Below are positions 63,241 through 64,000 of a stretch of DNA of 64,000 nucleotides, piece after piece. The translations under genes were made by a program, and so were the position numbers. The notes beneath the pieces are model-generated. The model made no database searches and was not told where the DNA came from. It worked only from the letters and a program-made list of their open reading frames with translations. Numbering within the stretch: position 1 is the first letter of the stretch; each line of letters begins with the position of its first letter. Source of the stretch: Hydrogenimonas sp. (GTDB taxonomy: Bacteria; Campylobacterota; Campylobacteria; Campylobacterales; Hydrogenimonadaceae); contig AP019005.1 of assembly GCA_003945285.1 (NCBI GenBank), positions 620,001 through 684,000 on the forward strand, written 5' to 3'.

Positions 63241-64000
63241 CAGCGCACCACCAGCCTGTCTTTTCCCTCGTTTTTGGCCTGATAGACCGCTGCATCCGCC
63301 CTCTCTATCATGCTTTCCAGAGTATCACCTTTCTGGTGGGCGGTGAGTCCCATACTCAGGGTGATTCTGATCACTTTCCCTTTGTATATAAGTTTGTTGT
63401 TTCTGACCGCGTTCATGATTCGTTCCGCAACTCTCCTTGTCTCTTCTTTCCCGGTCCTGTTGAATATGATGAGGAACTCCTCTCCTCCATACCTGTAGGC
63501 TCTGTCATACTCCCTGATGGATAGCTTGAAGAGTTTCGCCAGCAGTATCAGGACTTTGTCACCGGCGAGATGACCGAATGTGTCGTTGACCTTTTTGAAG
63601 TCGTCTGCGTCTATCATAAGGAGTGCCATGTTCAGATTTCTCTCATTCGAGTGCTTGAGTAGCTCTTTGGCATCTATCTCCAGCGCTTTGCGGTTGTAGA
63701 GTTTTGTAAGCGGATCTATGTTTGACTGCTTCTGCAACTCTTCTATCTCGCTCTCCAGGGACTTGATGAGTTCATTTGCGCGCTGCAACTCCTCCATAAG
63801 ATCGTTCTGAAAAGCTTCGATGCGGCTCTTGAATCTTGGGATATCTATCTCAGTGCTGTTATCTACAATGCTCTCTATCTCGATTGTATGGCTTTCGGCG
63901 ATATTTTTGAGGTTTGTATTTGACTCCTTGAAGGAGTAGATGCTCTCTTTCGCCAGATCGATACATTTTTTCGACTTCTTCTCATGCTCATATTCGAGAT
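63240..64000 (-). CDS. Diguanylate cyclase (GGDEF), 5' end beyond window
   Basis: The visible 253 residues comprise a helical, probably coiled-coil region and a GGDEF domain. The frame stays open to the right edge, so the protein starts outside the window; the first in-window ATG (63797) is inside the coiled coil. The active site is GGEEF, preceded after 5 residues by the RxxD inhibitory site (REYD), so it should make c-di-GMP under product inhibition. It heads the visible part of the leftward operon. Confidence 0.92.
   Translation of the reverse strand, partial: LEYEHEKKSKKCIDLAKESIYSFKESNTNLKNIAESHTIEIESIVDNSTEIDIPRFKSRIEAFQNDLMEELQRANELIKSLESEIEELQKQSNIDPLTKLYNRKALEIDAKELLKHSNERNLNMALLMIDADDFKKVNDTFGHLAGDKVLILLAKLFKLSIREYDRAYRYGGEEFLIIFNRTGKEETRRVAERIMNAVRNNKLIYKGKVIRITLSMGLTAHQKGDTLESMIERADAAVYQAKNEGKDRLVVR

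Overview
This 64 kb window is chromosomal DNA from a member of the Campylobacterota (formerly Epsilonproteobacteria), most likely a free-living lineage. No rRNA or marker gene fixes the genus, so the placement rests on gene content and order. Several runs match the order I remember from Campylobacter jejuni: fmt-birA-parA-parB-atpF'FHAGDC-tolQRAB-pal-cpoB-slyD-fabD-mtn-ttcA; imp-accD-rlmH-dksA-(membrane protein)-dus; and cvpA-fur-lysS-glyA-DUF1882-SPOR-aroE. The ATP synthase locus carries both b' and b and lacks atpB/E, which is usual for the phylum. By eye the DNA is close to half G+C, high for the phylum. No tRNA, rRNA, CRISPR array, prophage or transposase gene was seen.

Layout. 1-3.8 kb: a small YtkA/FixH-like periplasmic protein (the gene after it leaves the left edge), a divergent two-component system, two DUF4136 lipoproteins and a cupin. 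3.8-4.6 kb: repeats and a 61-residue gene. 4.7-23.4 kb: one long rightward block covering translation initiation (fmt), biotin ligation (birA), chromosome partition (parAB), ATP synthase, the Tol-Pal envelope machine, a FKBP chaperone (slyD), a degenerate NtrC-like regulator, fatty-acid initiation (fabD), MTA/aminofutalosine nucleosidase (mtn), a TtcA-like tRNA thiolase and a NYN-LOTUS protein. 23.6-35.3 kb: recO (leftward), then glutamate synthase (gltBD), a phosphatase, accD, thiE and rlmH, followed by dksA, an unknown membrane protein and dus. 35.3-36.9 kb: leftward flagellar genes (CheX-like, fliN, fliO). 37-50.2 kb: TauE/SafE exporter, uvrA, a PAS protein plus chemoreceptor pair, a small membrane protein, HDOD, polA and a fused cytochrome c synthetase (ccsBA). 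50.3-55.7 kb: dnaJ (leftward), a siroheme nitrite/sulfite reductase, recR, a GH114-like lipoprotein and an orphan MNT nucleotidyltransferase. 55.8-64 kb: one leftward nine-gene operon, GGDEF-cvpA-fur-lysS-glyA-DUF1882-SPOR-trpE-aroE, whose first gene runs off the right edge.

Most genes are core housekeeping functions in tightly packed operons with overlapping start and stop codons. GTG and TTG starts are common.

The most unusual content is between genes. Three families of short, non-coding, structured elements (about 115-165 bp), each with three copies, fill nearly all the longer gaps. One copy has perfect 18-bp terminal inverted repeats, one family keeps its hairpin stems while the loops change, and two families share the 10-mer TTACGCAAAA at their ends. 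They split the Tol-Pal operon, sit directly upstream of fmt, and supply the last codons of the NYN-LOTUS gene. They look like MITE/REP-type elements whose mobilising enzyme is elsewhere in the genome.
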